A stretch of 19,819 nt of DNA from Nitrospinota bacterium (GCA_016212295.1 JACRGO010000004.1:1-19819), one strand, 5' to 3'; shown: positions 1 to 7,176, counted from the first letter of the stretch. The notes: generated from the letters alone by a model not told the origin. Numbers and translations: made by a program.

Positions 1-18
1 CACGCGTGTGTAAGCCAT
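1..18 (-). CDS. 5' end of an unidentified gene leaving the window
   Basis: Only six codons lie inside the window: Met-Ala-Tyr-Thr-Arg-Val, read leftward from an ATG at 16-18. The start is supported by a strong Shine-Dalgarno, AAGGAG, six bases upstream on the minus strand (about 25-30). The product cannot be named from six residues. Further upstream on the same strand, a sequence beginning TGTAGATAGAAAAAGCC lies about 75 bases before the start, a spacing that would fit the tip of an insertion sequence, but no second end is visible. A mobile-element gene is therefore possible but unproven. Confidence 0.5.
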
Positions 19-220
19 GTCGTTCTCCTTGTGTTGTGGCACAATACGAAGAACGTAGCTTACCTCGCGTGGCTTTTTCTATCTACAAGTGTTGCAATAG
101 CCGGTAGCGCGCGGGAAAGAAAAAAGACTTAGTGTCTTATCAATAATATTTCAACCAATTTTGGCAAAATATTTCTAACCTTGTTTGGTTGTGGCTTGTC
201 CACGTTGGGAGAAAGGGGGA
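19..220. other. Intergenic region, no gene; weak hairpin at 119-138
   Basis: No convincing coding frame is present. The only structure seen is a 5-bp stem, AAGAC/GTCTT with loop TTAGT, at 124-138. On the minus strand it is followed by six T residues (118-123), so it could be a weak terminator for leftward transcription from the small coiled-coil gene 200 bases away. The short stem makes this doubtful. Confidence 0.35.
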
Positions 221-301
221 GAATTAGTTGAATCAGTTTTATTGGTTTTATTGGTTGGATTGGTTAAAACCAATTGAACAAACTGGACCAATAAAACCAA
301 T
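221..301. repeat. Dispersed inverted repeat R1, copy 1
   Basis: Low-complexity TTGG/CCAA-rich inverted repeat. A perfect 15-bp stem joins 241-255 and 287-301, and a nested perfect palindrome, ATTGGTTAAAACCAAT, lies at 259-274. It shares its first 18 bases, GAATTRGTTGAATCAGTT, and a 24-bp identical block (251-274) with a second copy at 866-942. The two copies are in the same orientation and flank the small coiled-coil gene. It has no coding content; the 167-residue plus-strand frame running through it is the antisense of the coiled-coil gene. Confidence 0.8.
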
Positions 302-346
302 ATCCTTCAGCATGTCCTTAACTTTACGGAGAGGAGGATTGAAAAG

Positions 347-763
347 TTACAGGAATTTGAGCATTCCGATGATAAGCAAGGCCTGGCCCATGAGCATTCC
401 CGCGACCCATTTGATGGTTTCTGATTTATGCTCCACGATTTTTGATTCAAGCCGGATTTCCATCTCCTTCATGTCGCGTCTGATGCCTTCTATGTCGCGC
501 TTGAGGCCGGTTTCCATCTCCTTCATGTCATGCTGGAGGGAGGTTTCCAGTTCCTTCATGTCGCGCTTAAGGCCGGCTTCCAGTTCCTTCATGTCGCGCT
601 GGAGCGCTATTTCAAGCTCTTTAAGATCATGTTTGGTTGAGAGGCGATCATCAATCAGGGCGGACAGGGTCTCCGCCTGGACTTCGGCCTGCTCTTCCGT
701 GAAACCAACGGCCTTGAGCTTCTTTACATAGACGTGAGTGTCAAAGGCAATGGCGTTTCCCAT
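347..763 (-). CDS. DUF1640-like coiled-coil protein with C-terminal membrane anchor
   Basis: A 138-residue protein. Residues 1-45 (start MGNAIAFDTHVYVKKLKAVG, then FTEEQAE) match my memory of the head of DUF1640/CCDC90-type proteins. Residues 53-103 are a charged coiled coil built from 11-residue units of the pattern xLxRDMKELEx, three to four copies, visible as a 33-bp DNA periodicity at about 455-607. Residues 117-138 form one hydrophobic helix ending LLIIGMLKFL, so the protein is probably tail-anchored. Function is unknown; small bacterial members are usually uncharacterised and often lie in accessory regions. I chose the ATG at 761-763 because the extra 23 upstream residues of the open frame look non-coding, and because a good promoter ends 6 bases before this ATG. 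No Shine-Dalgarno is present, so the message may be leaderless. The gene stands alone between two R1 repeats. Confidence 0.8.
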   Translation of the reverse strand: MGNAIAFDTHVYVKKLKAVGFTEEQAEVQAETLSALIDDRLSTKHDLKELEIALQRDMKELEAGLKRDMKELETSLQHDMKEMETGLKRDIEGIRRDMKEMEIRLESKIVEHKSETIKWVAGMLMGQALLIIGMLKFL

Positions 764-769
764 AAAAAG

Positions 770-798
770 AATATAGCATGAAGGGGATGGAAGTTCAA
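770..798 (-). promoter_or_regulatory. Sigma70-type promoter for the coiled-coil gene, probably leaderless
   Basis: On the minus strand, TTGAAC (793-798) is followed by a 17-base spacer and TATATT (770-775). Both boxes are near consensus and the spacing is ideal. Only six bases (764-769, all pyrimidines on this strand) separate the -10 box from the ATG, so transcription would start at or within a base or two of the start codon. Confidence 0.6.
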
Positions 799-865
799 GG
801 AGCAATGGGACGGGGAAATCGGGAATTGGCAATTTAAAATTGACGATCGGGCGAAGGGAGAAAAA

Positions 866-942
866 GAATTGGTTGAATCAGTTCAATTGGTTTGGTTGGT
901 TGGATTGGTTAAAACCAATAGAACCAGTTTAACCAACCAAAC
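866..942. repeat. Dispersed inverted repeat R1, copy 2
   Basis: Second copy of the repeat at 221-301. It starts with the same 18-base head and carries the same 24-bp block (896-919) with the palindrome ATTGGTTAAAACCAAT at 904-919. The outer arms differ: a perfect 12-bp stem GTTTGGTTGGTT (890-901) pairs with 931-942. The changed but still paired arms suggest the fold is maintained or was created by separate expansion of TTGG units. A/T-rich direct repeats (CGAATTTAA twice, 951-967) follow. Confidence 0.8.
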
Positions 943-968
943 TAATCAAACGAATTTAACGAATTTAA

Positions 969-1109
969 AAGAGCACAAACGGGCAATGCCTTGGCCCCAA
1001 GAATGGGGACATTTATTCCACCCCTTGCCCCCTGGAGCAAAAACATTGCATAGACCAGGTTTCGCCAGAGGAAATTCATGAGGCTGTGAGGATGGCTTTG
1101 AAAAAGTAA
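969..1109 (+). pseudogene. Possible gene remnant: C-terminal reading frame without a start
   Basis: Between repeat R1 and the tRNA-like sequence, one plus-strand frame reads about 46 sensible residues, including NGDIYSTPCPLEQKHC and ending EEIHEAVRMALKK before a TAA at 1107-1109. An in-frame stop (966-968) closes it just upstream and there is no ATG, GTG or TTG start, so if it was ever coding only a C-terminal piece remains. Family not recognised. An opposite-strand frame (942-1208) is longer but low in complexity at its end and not believed. This could equally be non-coding repeat-derived DNA. Confidence 0.25.
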
Positions 1110-1295
1110 AAAAAATAGTTCAATTCGTTTTGTTTGCTCAATTTGTTGATTGTGTCCAAATTGTGTCCAAACCCATCCAAATCGGCCATAATCAGCCGTA
1201 ATCACCATAATTGATTTACTTCCAATAACTCTTTATAACTCAAATAGATAGCGGCCAAATGCCGTATTATCAAGCAGTTAGAGAATTGTTAAAAT
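1110..1295. other. Intergenic region with an 11-bp tandem duplication and a weak promoter
   Basis: TTGTGTCCAAA occurs twice head to tail at 1150-1160 and 1161-1171, followed by a partial third match, CCATCCAAA. A possible promoter, TTATCA (1267-1272), 17 bases, TAAAAT (1290-1295), abuts the tRNA-like sequence; its start point would fall a few bases inside the acceptor stem. No gene is seen. Confidence 0.35.
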
Positions 1296-1354
1296 GTGCC
1301 TGGAAAGGACTTCGAATCCGCAGGTCGGGGGTTCAAATCCCTCCAGGCGCGCCA
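1296..1354 (+). pseudogene. tRNA-Arg(UCG)-like sequence lacking the D-arm
   Basis: The 3' half is a near-perfect tRNA: anticodon loop CTTCGAA (1310-1316, anticodon TCG), variable loop, T-arm GGGGG-TTCAAAT-CCCTC, acceptor strand CAGGCGC, discriminator G and encoded CCA (1352-1354). The 5' acceptor strand GTGCCTG (1296-1302) pairs with CAGGCGC with one G-T pair. Only 7 bases separate it from the anticodon loop, so the D-arm (about 17 nt) is missing, and the 5' side of the anticodon stem (AAGGA against TCCGC) keeps only three pairs. Total length is 59 nt instead of about 76. In bacteria this is most likely an internally deleted pseudogene, or a tRNA 3'-half left by recombinase integration. The acceptor sequence ending GCG-CCA fits Arg. 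Confidence 0.6.
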
Positions 1355-1362
1355 TATTTTTC

Positions 1363-1390
1363 CTTATAAACAAATAGTTATAAGTTTTTT
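1363..1390 (+). terminator. Weak rho-independent terminator after the tRNA-like sequence
   Basis: A perfect 7-bp stem, CTTATAA (1363-1369) and TTATAAG (1378-1384), with an 8-base loop is followed by six T residues (1385-1390). The stem is almost all A-T, so it would be weak. It lies 8 bases after the encoded CCA, where a tRNA terminator would be expected. Confidence 0.35.
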
Positions 1391-1435
1391 ATGTGTGCCT
1401 ATTTTTAAAGCATCACTTAAGAAAATTTTAAATTC

Positions 1436-2821
1436 TCAATCATAAACCCAAAAGATTTTTCCAGGATTCATGATATTGTTTGGATCAAAGGCGTTTTTGA
1501 TTCTTCTTTGAAGCTCCATGCTTGGCCCGCCTATCTCTTGCTCAATAAAGCGGCTCTTGGACAGTCCAACCCCGTGCTCCCCTGAGATGGTCCCGCCCAT
1601 CTTCAGCACCTCCGTGAAAATCTCTTCCAGGGCGGAGTGCGCCCTTTTCATCAAGTCTACATCCGCTTTATCCACCATCAGATTGACGTGAATGTTGCCG
1701 TCTCCTGCATGGCCGAAGTTGACTATGGTGATGGAATATTTTTTTTCCAGTCTTTCCAGCATGCGTATGGCTTCCGGTATTTTGGTCCTTGGGACCGTTA
1801 CGTCCTCGTTGATCTTCGTGGGGCTGATCTTTCGCAGGGAAGGGGATATCGCCCTGCGAGCTGCCCAAAGTTTTTCGCGGTCCCTGGATTCCACGGCGGA
1901 GGAAATTTTCACCGCCCCGCCTCTCGCGCATAGGTCCTCTATTTTTTTAGCTTCCCTTTCCACCGTTGTTTCAGGGCCGTCCACTTCAATCAACAGCATG
2001 GCCCCCGTTTTTTCCGGGATATCGCCGCCGCCTAAATATTCCTTGACGCATTCCACGGCCCGCCGGTCCATATACTCCAAGGTTGCTGGAATGATCCGCG
2101 ACCTGACTATTGAAGCAACGCACTCCGTCGCCAGATTCATGTTGGGAAAAACGGAGAGGACAGTCCTCGTTGATTCCGGCTTGGGCAAAAGCTTCAATGT
2201 GATCTGCGCGACAACTCCAAGGGTCCCCTCAGAGCCCACGAAAAGCTTTGTCAGGTCATAGCCCACGACCCCTTTGGCTGTCCTTACGCCGATATTAATT
2301 ATCTCGCCGGTCGGCAGGACCGTCTGGAGTCCAAGGACGTAATCCTTTGTGACCCCGTATTTGAAGGCCCTGGGACCCCCGGCGCAGGTGGCGACGTTTC
2401 CTCCGATGGTTGCGATCTTCATGGAGGCCGGGTCCGGCGGATAAAAGAGTCCCCTGCTTTCAACCTCCTGCTGCAACCTTTCGTTTATAACTCCTGGCTG
2501 GACCACGGCAAGCAGGTTGTCTTCATCTATTTCGATGATTTTGTTCATTTTAGCGAGGGCCAGGACGATTCCCCTTTGTATCGGCACTGTCCCGCCCACA
2601 TAGCCGCTACCGGCCCCTCTAGGGACAACCGGAATTTTTTTCGCGTTGGCGATTTTAAGGATTTGGGAGATTTGAAGGGTCGAATCCGGAAAAACAACTA
2701 AATCCGGCAGGGCCTTTAATCCTGTGGCGTCGAAGGAATAGCAAATGAGGTCTTCCGTGGCGGACAGAACCCTTTCCTTGCCGCATATTTCCTGGATATC
2801 GCGTATTAGGGAGTTTTCCAT
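1436..2821 (-). CDS. FAD-linked oxidase, GlcD / D-lactate dehydrogenase type
   Basis: A 461-residue soluble flavoprotein of the vanillyl-alcohol-oxidase fold, as in glycolate oxidase subunit GlcD and D-lactate or D-2-hydroxyglutarate dehydrogenases, which oxidise 2-hydroxyacids to 2-oxoacids. FAD-binding signatures are visible: VPRGAGSGYVGG in the first third, then GGNVATCAGGPRAFKYGVT, and GSEGTLGVV. The C-terminal catalytic half carries NFGHAGDGNIHVNL and GGTISGEHGVGLSKSRF, the metal/substrate histidine motifs. Length fits the family. The start was placed at the ATG giving MENSLIRDIQEICG; the frame is open 25 codons further and another ATG lies at 2846-2848, but those residues look non-coding. 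No Shine-Dalgarno is seen at any option. No GlcE/GlcF or Fe-S partner lies nearby, so the substrate is undetermined. A ~200-bp composite repeat ends 43 bases upstream. Confidence 0.9.
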   Translation of the reverse strand: MENSLIRDIQEICGKERVLSATEDLICYSFDATGLKALPDLVVFPDSTLQISQILKIANAKKIPVVPRGAGSGYVGGTVPIQRGIVLALAKMNKIIEIDEDNLLAVVQPGVINERLQQEVESRGLFYPPDPASMKIATIGGNVATCAGGPRAFKYGVTKDYVLGLQTVLPTGEIINIGVRTAKGVVGYDLTKLFVGSEGTLGVVAQITLKLLPKPESTRTVLSVFPNMNLATECVASIVRSRIIPATLEYMDRRAVECVKEYLGGGDIPEKTGAMLLIEVDGPETTVEREAKKIEDLCARGGAVKISSAVESRDREKLWAARRAISPSLRKISPTKINEDVTVPRTKIPEAIRMLERLEKKYSITIVNFGHAGDGNIHVNLMVDKADVDLMKRAHSALEEIFTEVLKMGGTISGEHGVGLSKSRFIEQEIGGPSMELQRRIKNAFDPNNIMNPGKIFWVYD

Positions 2822-2864
2822 GTATATTTTGAAATTGATATAGAACATGGCGCGGCGCCGCCGC

Positions 2865-3066
2865 AACCAAAGGGAAAATAAAATCCCGAATGACAAATAG
2901 CAAATTACAAATAAATTACAAATTACAATTACTGAATGTCCAAAGCAACTACATTTCTTTGTTTGTCATTTGTAATTTTGGTTATTGAGATTTATTTGAC
3001 AATTGAGATTTGTTGTACGGAGAAATAATTTTGTGGTCTTTGTGCCTTTGCGCGCTTTGTGGTGAA
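2865..3066 (-). repeat. Composite dispersed repeat R2, copy A
   Basis: Read on the minus strand this ~200-bp block starts with a CACCACAAAGCGC module, continues through TCTCAATTGTCAAATAA, TCTCAATAACCAAAATTACAAA and GGACATTCAGTAATTGT, then ATTTGTAATTTGTCATT-type A/T-rich DNA ending near TTTTCCCTTTGGTT. The same modules occur in the same order at 11893-12086 on the plus strand. It fills nearly all the space between the capD-like gene and the FAD oxidase and points toward the oxidase start. Internal ATTTGTAATTT and AAATTACAAAT blocks can pair with each other. No coding capacity is credible. Confidence 0.8.
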
Positions 3067-3124
3067 ATGGCTTTATATTTTTTTGCTGGACTGAGTTGCT
3101 GGTGCCTGGGGGCGGAGCTCGGAG

Positions 3125-4942
3125 TCAGACGTTCAACGGGCTGCGTTCGTAAATTCTATTTTCGGCAAAGCGGCTTAATTTTCCTTCAGGGACGATTTGG
3201 AGCAAGAGGGACGCCACCTCTTGTTCGCGCTGCTCCTGGACCTGCTTTATCAGGTCCCGGACAAGAAAGCCCAGGTTCCGGTCGGGTTGACAACCATTGG
3301 AGTGGGCCAGGAGGATATTTTCATAAGCCGTGGGTTTTTTCTTTTCTCCAGGCGTCCAAAGTTCCTCAACCATTTTTTCACCTGGCCTTAGTCCTGTGAA
3401 TTTGATTTGTATGTCCTTCCTGCCGGAAAGGGAAATAAGGCTCTTGGCCAGGTTCAATATCTTGATCGGTTTTCCCATCTCGAGGACAAAGGTTTCCCCT
3501 CCCAGGCCCATGGCGCCTGCCAGCATCACGAGTTGCGCGGCCTCCTTGATGGTCATGAAGTACCGGGTTACGTCCGGGTGGGTAATGGTCACAGGCCCGC
3601 CTTTCCTGATCTGCTCCTGAAACAAGGGAATCACGCTGCCGCGGCTCCCAAGGACGTTCCCGAAGCGGACCGTCATGAACTTGGTGCGGCTCTCCTGGGC
3701 GAAGTCCTTTAAAATCAGCTCCGCGACCCTTTTGGAAATCCCCATGACGCTGGTGGCGTTGACTACCTTGTCCGTGGAGATGTTCACGAAGCGCTCCACC
3801 CCATATTCCTCTGAAAGAAGGAGGAGGTTCCTGGTGCCTATGACGTTGTTCCTGACCGCCTGACATACGTTTTGCTCCATCATTGGCACGTGCTTATACG
3901 CAGCGGCGTGGTAAACAACAGAAGGGCGGTGCGTTTCCATGGCCTTGCGCACGTCACGCTCATCCGTAACGTCACCGATTACCGGGACAAATGAAATCCC
4001 TGGAAAATTTCTCTTGAGGATGAATTCCAGTTCATAGAGATTTGCCTCGTCCCGCTCGAACAGTATAACCTTTTCGGGTTTGAAGCGCATGGCCTGGCGG
4101 GCGAGCTCTGATCCAATGGACCCGCCAGCGCCAGTTATCATCACCCTTTGGCCCTTGATGGTTATTTCAATTTCCCCTGGCTCGATCTCAACGGCCTTTC
4201 TGCAAAGGAGGTCTTCAAGTGAAACGTCCCTGACAACTCCAAGGTTCACCTCGTCGTTTATCAATTCATCCTCCGCCGGCACTGTTTGGCAGGGGACCCC
4301 GGATTGAACGCAGTAGCGGACGATCTCCTTCATCTGTTTTTCCGAGGCGGAGGGAATGGCGATGAGTATTTTTTCAATATACCGTTCCCTGGCGATGCGG
4401 GGTATGTCCTTGCGCGTCCCAAGCACCGGGACCCCGCAGATGGCAAGGCCGGAGAGGTTCGGGTTATCGTCCACGAGCCCAACCACATGAAGGCGGAGTT
4501 CCGGCTTTGACTCGATTTCCTTGATAAGCCTCGACCCGGAATCGCCCGCGCCGATAATGAGCACTTTCTTAAGGTCTTTTTTTTTAACGATTCCGTTTCG
4601 GAAAAACGCCAGGTAAGAGGAGAAGAAGAGGAAAAAAAAGAGGCATTCCGCGAGAACCACCGGTTTGATCTCCCCGCCTGCTCCCCAAAGGAAGAGAAGA
4701 AAGGCCCAGGAAATTGACCCCAGGATGGCGGTCCTGAAAGCTGAAACAAGTTTTATTTTAGTTCCGGGGGCGGAAGGGTCGATACCGCCGTTTAATAAAA
4801 GCGGGAGCGTCTTTCCGGCGCAAAAGGCGCCGAAGAGGGCCATCCAGTAAAGAGGCCCTGCGGCGGCTTCCTGAAAAAAGGCAAGGAAGGGCAGGGCGGA
4901 GAAAAAAGATAAAAGAGAGATGGCAAAATAGATTTTGATCAT
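3125..4942 (-). CDS. Membrane-bound nucleotide-sugar 4,6-dehydratase (FlaA1/CapD/WbpM type)
   Basis: About 605 residues. Residues 1-115 hold four hydrophobic segments, the membrane domain of WbpM/PglF-type enzymes. A Rossmann domain follows at KVLIIGAGDSGSRL (about 126-139), then the extended short-chain dehydrogenase domain with VMITGAGGSIGSELARQ (about 267-283), YHAAAYKHVPMMEQ, ISTDKVVNATSVMGISKR and VRFGNVLGSRGSVIPLF. In MGISK, Met replaces the usual Tyr (Met400 and Lys404), matching the SMK triad known for the large membrane-bound class rather than the SYK of short soluble FlaA1. The family converts UDP-GlcNAc (or a similar sugar) to a 4-keto-6-deoxy sugar for O-antigen, capsule or protein glycans. 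Start uncertain: ATGs lie at 4942, 4957 and 4993, none with a Shine-Dalgarno, and the DNA upstream of 4942 begins to look like intergenic repeat. No other sugar genes are adjacent. Confidence 0.92.
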   Translation of the reverse strand: MIKIYFAISLLSFFSALPFLAFFQEAAAGPLYWMALFGAFCAGKTLPLLLNGGIDPSAPGTKIKLVSAFRTAILGSISWAFLLFLWGAGGEIKPVVLAECLFFFLFFSSYLAFFRNGIVKKKDLKKVLIIGAGDSGSRLIKEIESKPELRLHVVGLVDDNPNLSGLAICGVPVLGTRKDIPRIARERYIEKILIAIPSASEKQMKEIVRYCVQSGVPCQTVPAEDELINDEVNLGVVRDVSLEDLLCRKAVEIEPGEIEITIKGQRVMITGAGGSIGSELARQAMRFKPEKVILFERDEANLYELEFILKRNFPGISFVPVIGDVTDERDVRKAMETHRPSVVYHAAAYKHVPMMEQNVCQAVRNNVIGTRNLLLLSEEYGVERFVNISTDKVVNATSVMGISKRVAELILKDFAQESRTKFMTVRFGNVLGSRGSVIPLFQEQIRKGGPVTITHPDVTRYFMTIKEAAQLVMLAGAMGLGGETFVLEMGKPIKILNLAKSLISLSGRKDIQIKFTGLRPGEKMVEELWTPGEKKKPTAYENILLAHSNGCQPDRNLGFLVRDLIKQVQEQREQEVASLLLQIVPEGKLSRFAENRIYERSPLNV

Positions 4943-5000
4943 AGGCAAATCAGTCATTGGCCATTTTGGCAATAATTCAATAGTAAGCGACATCAGGCAG

Positions 5001-5092
5001 TAGTCATTGGTCAGTAGTCATTTGTCATTGATAAGCAGGAAGACGCCATAATGACTAATGACTACTGACTACTGACTACTGACCAATGACTA
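5001..5092. repeat. Long hairpin repeat with TGACTAC tandem units
   Basis: A perfect 20-bp inverted repeat joins 5001-5020 and 5073-5092, with a second pairing inside (GTCATT 5024-5029 with AATGAC 5050-5055). The right arm contains the 7-bp unit TGACTAC three times in tandem. A further AGTCATTGG lies at 4953-4960 inside the longest possible frame of the dehydratase. The hairpin fills the 150-base gap between the helicase stop and the dehydratase start, so it would fold in a shared transcript or block readthrough. Confidence 0.8.
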
Positions 5093-5147
5093 ATATTTTA
5101 TCTTATCGAAATAAATTGCAGAAAGAATAAGTTTTTTTAATCCCTCC

Positions 5148-7082
5148 TCAGAAATACTCCCATGATCCCAGTTTTTTCACCAGTCCGTTTTCACGCAACG
5201 GATGCAGGAATTGGGAAGGCGGGGCGGAATAAAAATTTCCGTAACGGTCCTTTTTCAGGGTGGAAAAGGTGAAGTAAAGCCGCTCCTTTGCCCTGGTGGC
5301 GGCCACGTAAAAGAGCCTGCGCTCTTCTTCCAGTTCTTCCTCATCCTCCACAGCATAAGGATTCGGGAAACTCCCCTCGTTTGCGCCCATAACAAAAACT
5401 GTATGCCATTCCAGTCCCTTGGCGGAATGCACGGTTGAAAGGACCAAGTGCTCCTCTCTGGTTTTGGCGTCGGCCAAGGCCCCGTTCCTGGACGCGTTCG
5501 GCGGCTCCAGGGCCATGTCAGCCAGGAGTTGATCCAGCTTTTTATATTTAGCGGCAATGCCGAGGAATTGGTCGAGGTCCCTCTTCCTCTTCGGGAAATC
5601 GTCGTATTTGGATTCCAGCGCGGGATTGTAATAATCGAGGACTTTTTCAATAATCAGGGACGGCGGCCTGTCCGCCGCTGTTATATGTCGGAAGAGCTGC
5701 TCCAGGTCATGCAGGGGTTTGCGGAATTTTTCAAATCCTTTCAGCTTTGTGAGGGCGAAGGGATTTTCAAGGGCTTGGATCTGCTGGATCACCTTGGCCG
5801 CGGTCTTGGGTCCCATGCCGTCCATGAGCAAGAGCAGCCTGGTCCAGCTCACGGCGTCATTAGGGTTCGCCACGACCCGCAAATGGGAAACCACGTCCTT
5901 TATGTGGGCGGTTTCAACGAATTTAAATCCGCCGTATTTCACGAAATGGATATTTCGCTTATTCAACTCCAACTCCAGCTCAAAGGAATGGAAGGAGTTC
6001 CTGAAAAGCACGGCTATGTCGTTAAGGGGAAGAGACAGGGTATGTGTTAGTTCCTCAATTGTATCAACGATGAAATATGCCTCTTCAGCCGGACTATCAC
6101 TTCCAACTACAGCAGGGACCTCTTTTCCTTTTTTAATTTTGGAAAAGAGATTTTTCGCGAATTTTTCCCTTGCCGGCGCCATGAGGGCGTTGCAGACATC
6201 CAGTATCTTCTGGGTGCTTCTGTAGTTTTCCTCCAGCTTAATCACCTGGAGGTCCGGGAAAAATCTTTCAAACTCCATGATATTGCCGAAATTGGCCCCG
6301 CGGAAGGAGTAGATGCACTGGGCAGGGTCCCCAACTGCCATTATATTATTGTGTCCACGACCGAGGAGGTTTATTATTTCCGCTTGCAGTATATTGGTGT
6401 CCTGGTATTCATCCACCATCAGGAAGCGGTATTGGCGCTGGACCTTTTCCTGGATTTCCGGCGACTCCAGGAGTTCCTTGAAGAGGACCAGGAGGTCGTC
6501 GTAATCAACCAGGTTGTGTTTCTTTTTGTACTCGGAATAGGCGGCTTTAAGGTGGGTGATCTCTTCCAGGAGGAAGAGGAACTGGGGATAGGCTTTCGCC
6601 AGGACCAGGTTCAGGGGCATCCGTTTGTTGATGGAAAAGGAAAAGATAGCGGAGAGGGTGGATTTTTTTGGAAAATTCTTGATTTCTTTCCCATAACCTT
6701 TTTCGGTCTTCAGTATACCGAGGCAATCCTGAGAGTCCGAGGAGTCCAGGATAGTAAAGCCCGGACTCATTCCTATCGCGGAGCCATATTTGCGGAGCAG
6801 CAGGTTCCCCACGGAATGGAAGGTGCCGCCTGAGACCCTGTTGCACCGGTCATCAGCCAGCATGGACGAGCGGTGAAGCATTTCCAGGGAGGCTTTTCTG
6901 GTGAAGGTAAGAAGGAGGATGCTTTCCGGCGGGATATCGCTTTCAACGAGCTTGGCAACGCGGTACACAAGGGTCCTGGTTTTTCCGGACCCCGCCCCTG
7001 CGATTACCAAAAAAACCCCCTCCCTCCGTGTCACCGCCTCGTATTGCGCGGGGTTCAGTTCCTTTTCATAATCTATCTTCAT
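5148..7082 (-). CDS. UvrD/PcrA/Rep-type SF1A DNA helicase
   Basis: A 644-residue 3'-5' helicase for DNA repair or replication restart. The SF1 motifs appear in order: Q-motif LNPAQYEAV, Walker A GAGSGKT (29-35), Ia LLTFTRKASLEML, Walker B DEYQDTN, III AVGDPAQCIYSFRGA, IV LEENYRST, V LSTVHSAKGLEWHTVFV and VI EEERRLFYVAATRAKERLYF. It is somewhat shorter than E. coli UvrD (about 720) and ends soon after motif VI, without the long C-terminal tail, so I do not choose between UvrD, PcrA and Rep. The ATG at 7080-7082 gives a normal N-terminus (MKIDYEKELNPAQYEAV). The leader is CTCC-rich with no Shine-Dalgarno. The preceding gene on the same strand is rpmB, 94 bases upstream. Confidence 0.95.
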   Translation of the reverse strand: MKIDYEKELNPAQYEAVTRREGVFLVIAGAGSGKTRTLVYRVAKLVESDIPPESILLLTFTRKASLEMLHRSSMLADDRCNRVSGGTFHSVGNLLLRKYGSAIGMSPGFTILDSSDSQDCLGILKTEKGYGKEIKNFPKKSTLSAIFSFSINKRMPLNLVLAKAYPQFLFLLEEITHLKAAYSEYKKKHNLVDYDDLLVLFKELLESPEIQEKVQRQYRFLMVDEYQDTNILQAEIINLLGRGHNNIMAVGDPAQCIYSFRGANFGNIMEFERFFPDLQVIKLEENYRSTQKILDVCNALMAPAREKFAKNLFSKIKKGKEVPAVVGSDSPAEEAYFIVDTIEELTHTLSLPLNDIAVLFRNSFHSFELELELNKRNIHFVKYGGFKFVETAHIKDVVSHLRVVANPNDAVSWTRLLLLMDGMGPKTAAKVIQQIQALENPFALTKLKGFEKFRKPLHDLEQLFRHITAADRPPSLIIEKVLDYYNPALESKYDDFPKRKRDLDQFLGIAAKYKKLDQLLADMALEPPNASRNGALADAKTREEHLVLSTVHSAKGLEWHTVFVMGANEGSFPNPYAVEDEEELEEERRLFYVAATRAKERLYFTFSTLKKDRYGNFYSAPPSQFLHPLRENGLVKKLGSWEYF

Positions 7083-7127
7083 GGAAAGGCCGGGGAGGAG
7101 GGAGAGCGTAATGCGTCATGAATGGTA

Positions 7128-7144
7128 AGTCATGGCTCATGACT
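7128..7144. repeat. Palindrome between rpmB and the helicase gene
   Basis: AGTCATG (7128-7134), GCT, CATGACT (7138-7144): a perfect 7-bp inverted repeat with a 3-base loop, with further TCATGA copies on each side (7116-7121). It is too short and lacks a T-run to be a standard terminator. Its TCATGACT units resemble those in the hairpin at 5001-5092. Confidence 0.5.
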
Positions 7145-7176
7145 CATTTCGACGTTCGATGCTCAGAGTTGGAGTC

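Noticed and set aside
228-731. 167-codon plus-strand frame opposite the DUF1640-like gene
   Set aside because: It is the antisense of the 33-bp repeat array and starts inside repeat R1; the minus-strand product has a clear coiled coil and membrane helix.
942-1208. 88-codon minus-strand frame
   Set aside because: No family, no Shine-Dalgarno, and its C-terminal LNSLNSFD is translated repeat DNA.
2849-2866. GGCGCGGCGCCGCC palindrome near the FAD-oxidase start as an operator
   Set aside because: A single short G/C palindrome with no second copy and no known regulator site; not enough support.
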